From Pararhizobium sp. YC-54 (GTDB taxonomy: Bacteria > Pseudomonadota > Alphaproteobacteria > Rhizobiales > Rhizobiaceae), in contig NZ_JAOYTH010000012.1 of NCBI RefSeq assembly GCF_025847205.1, positions 62,001 to 126,000 on the forward strand: 64,000 bases of DNA, in the 5' to 3' direction. Below the pieces are notes generated by a model, which saw only the letters and a program-made list of their open reading frames with translations, did no database searches and was not told the DNA's origin. Of the stretch, positions 62,897 to 64,000 are shown piece after piece. The number at the start of each line of letters is the position of its first letter. Within the stretch, counting starts at the first letter, position 1. The position numbers were made by a program, and so were the translations under genes.

Positions 62897-63957
62897 GCCC
62901 GCCTCCGATTGGTGAAGATCAGGATGAAGAAGAACGGCACCCCGACCAGCGCGGTAATGACCCCGATCGGCAGGATGGCGCCGGGGATGATCGTCTTCGA
63001 CACAACCGATGTTGCCGACAGAAGCAGCGCGCCGCAGAGGACCGACGCCGGCAGGAAGAACCGCTGGTCCTCGCCGACCAGCATGCGGGCGATATGCGGG
63101 CCAACCAGGCCGACGAACCCGATGGTGCCGACGAAGGAGACCGGGATCGCGGCCAGCAGGCTGACGGTCATCATCGTATGCAACCGCAACCGGCGCACGT
63201 TGATGCCAAGGCTCGCCGCCTTGTCTTCGCCCAGCCGCAAGGCCGTCAACGCCCATGCCTGCCGTGCAAACAACGGAACGGCAAATATCAGCACCGCGCC
63301 GGTGATCCACACTTTTGGCCACGTTGCCTTGGTGAGGCTGCCCATCGTCCAGAAGACCACCGCTGCCAGCGCCTGTTCGGAGGCCAGATATTCGAGCAGG
63401 GACAAGAGCGCATTGAAAGTGAAGACCAGTGCGATGCCGAGCAGCACGATGGTTTCGACCGTGACACCGCGCATGGTGGAGGCGAAGTGGATGAACAATG
63501 CCGCCGCCATCGCCATCAGAAAGGCGTTGATCGGGATCATGAACTGAACCGCGGCAGGAAAGAGCGCCACCCCGCCGACGAGACCGAGCGCTGCGCCAAA
63601 TCCGGCGGCGGCGGAAATGCCGAGGGTAAAGGGACTGGCCAGCGGATTGGCGAGAATGGTCTGCATCTGCGCGCCCGCCACCGAAAGCGATGCACCGACG
63701 GTGATCGCCATCAGCGCGATCGGCATGCGGATATCCCAGATGACGACACGTAGCTGATCGCTGACGGTGCCGGACGAGAACAGCGAGGTCAGCACCTCCG
63801 ACAGCGTGTAGTTGGCCGGCCCCAGCGCCATGTCGATCGACACGCTGAGAAAGAGGGCAACCACCATGCCGCAGATCAGCACGATCCTGCGAAAGGCCAG
63901 GGCGCGGTATTGGACGCGCCCTGTTGTCGTTTCGAGCTGTTCGGCAGCGAGAGCCAT
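62890..63957 (-). CDS. Iron-siderophore ABC transporter permease (FecCD family)
   Basis: 355 residues with about 9-10 membrane segments. Signatures: LRVVIWDIRMPIALMAITVGASLSVAGAQMQTILANPLASPFTLGISAAAGFGAALGL (across), LGEDKAASLGINVRRLR coupling loop and VGTIGFVGLVGPHIARMLVGEDQR (across). A single permease gene is visible, so a homodimer, or a partner elsewhere, is likely. Confidence 0.92.
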   Translation of the reverse strand: MALAAEQLETTTGRVQYRALAFRRIVLICGMVVALFLSVSIDMALGPANYTLSEVLTSLFSSGTVSDQLRVVIWDIRMPIALMAITVGASLSVAGAQMQTILANPLASPFTLGISAAAGFGAALGLVGGVALFPAAVQFMIPINAFLMAMAAALFIHFASTMRGVTVETIVLLGIALVFTFNALLSLLEYLASEQALAAVVFWTMGSLTKATWPKVWITGAVLIFAVPLFARQAWALTALRLGEDKAASLGINVRRLRLHTMMTVSLLAAIPVSFVGTIGFVGLVGPHIARMLVGEDQRFFLPASVLCGALLLSATSVVSKTIIPGAILPIGVITALVGVPFFFILIFTNRRRAW

Positions 63958-63960
63958 GGG

Positions 63961-64000
63961 TTACTTGTCCTGCAGGGAGACGAAATAGCCGGGTTTGTAG
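63961..64000 (-). CDS. C-terminal tail of a gene, probably siderophore-binding protein
   Basis: The last 13 codons, including the stop, of a minus-strand gene cut by the window edge: YKPGYFVSLQDK then TAA. It ends 3 nt before the permease start, which is the usual place for the periplasmic binding protein in FecBCD-type operons. Identity inferred from context only. Confidence 0.5.
   Translation of the reverse strand, partial: YKPGYFVSLQDK

Overview
The window reads as a chromosomal segment of a Rhizobiaceae-type alphaproteobacterium (Rhizobium/Agrobacterium relatives). It has high GC and dense operons, a membrane-bound cytochrome c urate oxidase (PuuD), an XdhABC system with two-subunit XDH, a DUF1127 mini-protein, and a non-coding element with the architecture of the rhizobial alpha-r14 (NfeR1-like) small RNAs. 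I see no tRNA, rRNA, insertion sequence, prophage or CRISPR.

Layout. 0.2-6.3 kb: glyoxylate-to-2-phosphoglycerate operon gcl-hyi-glxR-glycerate kinase (minus) with a divergent IclR regulator. 6.4-8.9 kb: a GH25 lysozyme-like lipoprotein, then about 1.1 kb of gene-poor DNA with REP-like palindromes and a tandem repeat, then an orphan membrane protein. 9.0-20.5 kb: purine catabolism: guaD-puuD, LysR, a VapBC-like pair, uraH-xdhA-xdhB-xdhC, and an allantoinase fused to OHCU decarboxylase followed by allA. 20.6-24.0 kb: YCII protein, an exported RidA-like protein with a divergent TetR regulator, and an AzgA-type purine permease. Guanine to allantoate, and ureidoglycolate to glycerate, are thus encoded nearly contiguously. 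The allantoate-hydrolysing step is not in the window.

24.4-29.1 kb: an Lrp/AsnC regulator divergent from a 1016-residue kinase / M23 peptidase / class III aminotransferase fusion and a lone amino-acid-binding protein. 29.2-34.6 kb: the small RNA, then a tetR-MFP-RND efflux operon with a 21-bp perfect palindrome at its promoter. 34.6-39.2 kb: LysR/GST/PNPOx-like genes and assorted singletons.

39.2-51.0 kb: a minus-strand array of nine genes: a second kinase/M23/aminotransferase fusion whose M23 zinc ligands are lost, an YtcJ-like amidohydrolase, a PotFGHI-type polyamine ABC transporter, an acetylpolyamine amidohydrolase, a nitrilase-superfamily amidase and a NylB/beta-lactamase-like hydrolase. 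Four unrelated C-N hydrolase folds with one polyamine importer and a phospholyase fusion suggest a dedicated route for N-acylated polyamines or amino alcohols. This is the best candidate here for an undescribed pathway.

51.2-58.9 kb: DUF1127 and small membrane proteins, a NUDIX hydrolase, and a LacI-controlled AfuABC/FbpABC-like ABC importer with an inositol-monophosphatase-family enzyme, more consistent with a phosphorylated sugar or cyclitol than with iron. 59.0-64.0 kb: an HPP-CBS membrane protein, an ABC-F ATPase preceded by a possible 23-codon leader ORF with a hairpin, and a FecCDE-like siderophore ABC operon running off the window.
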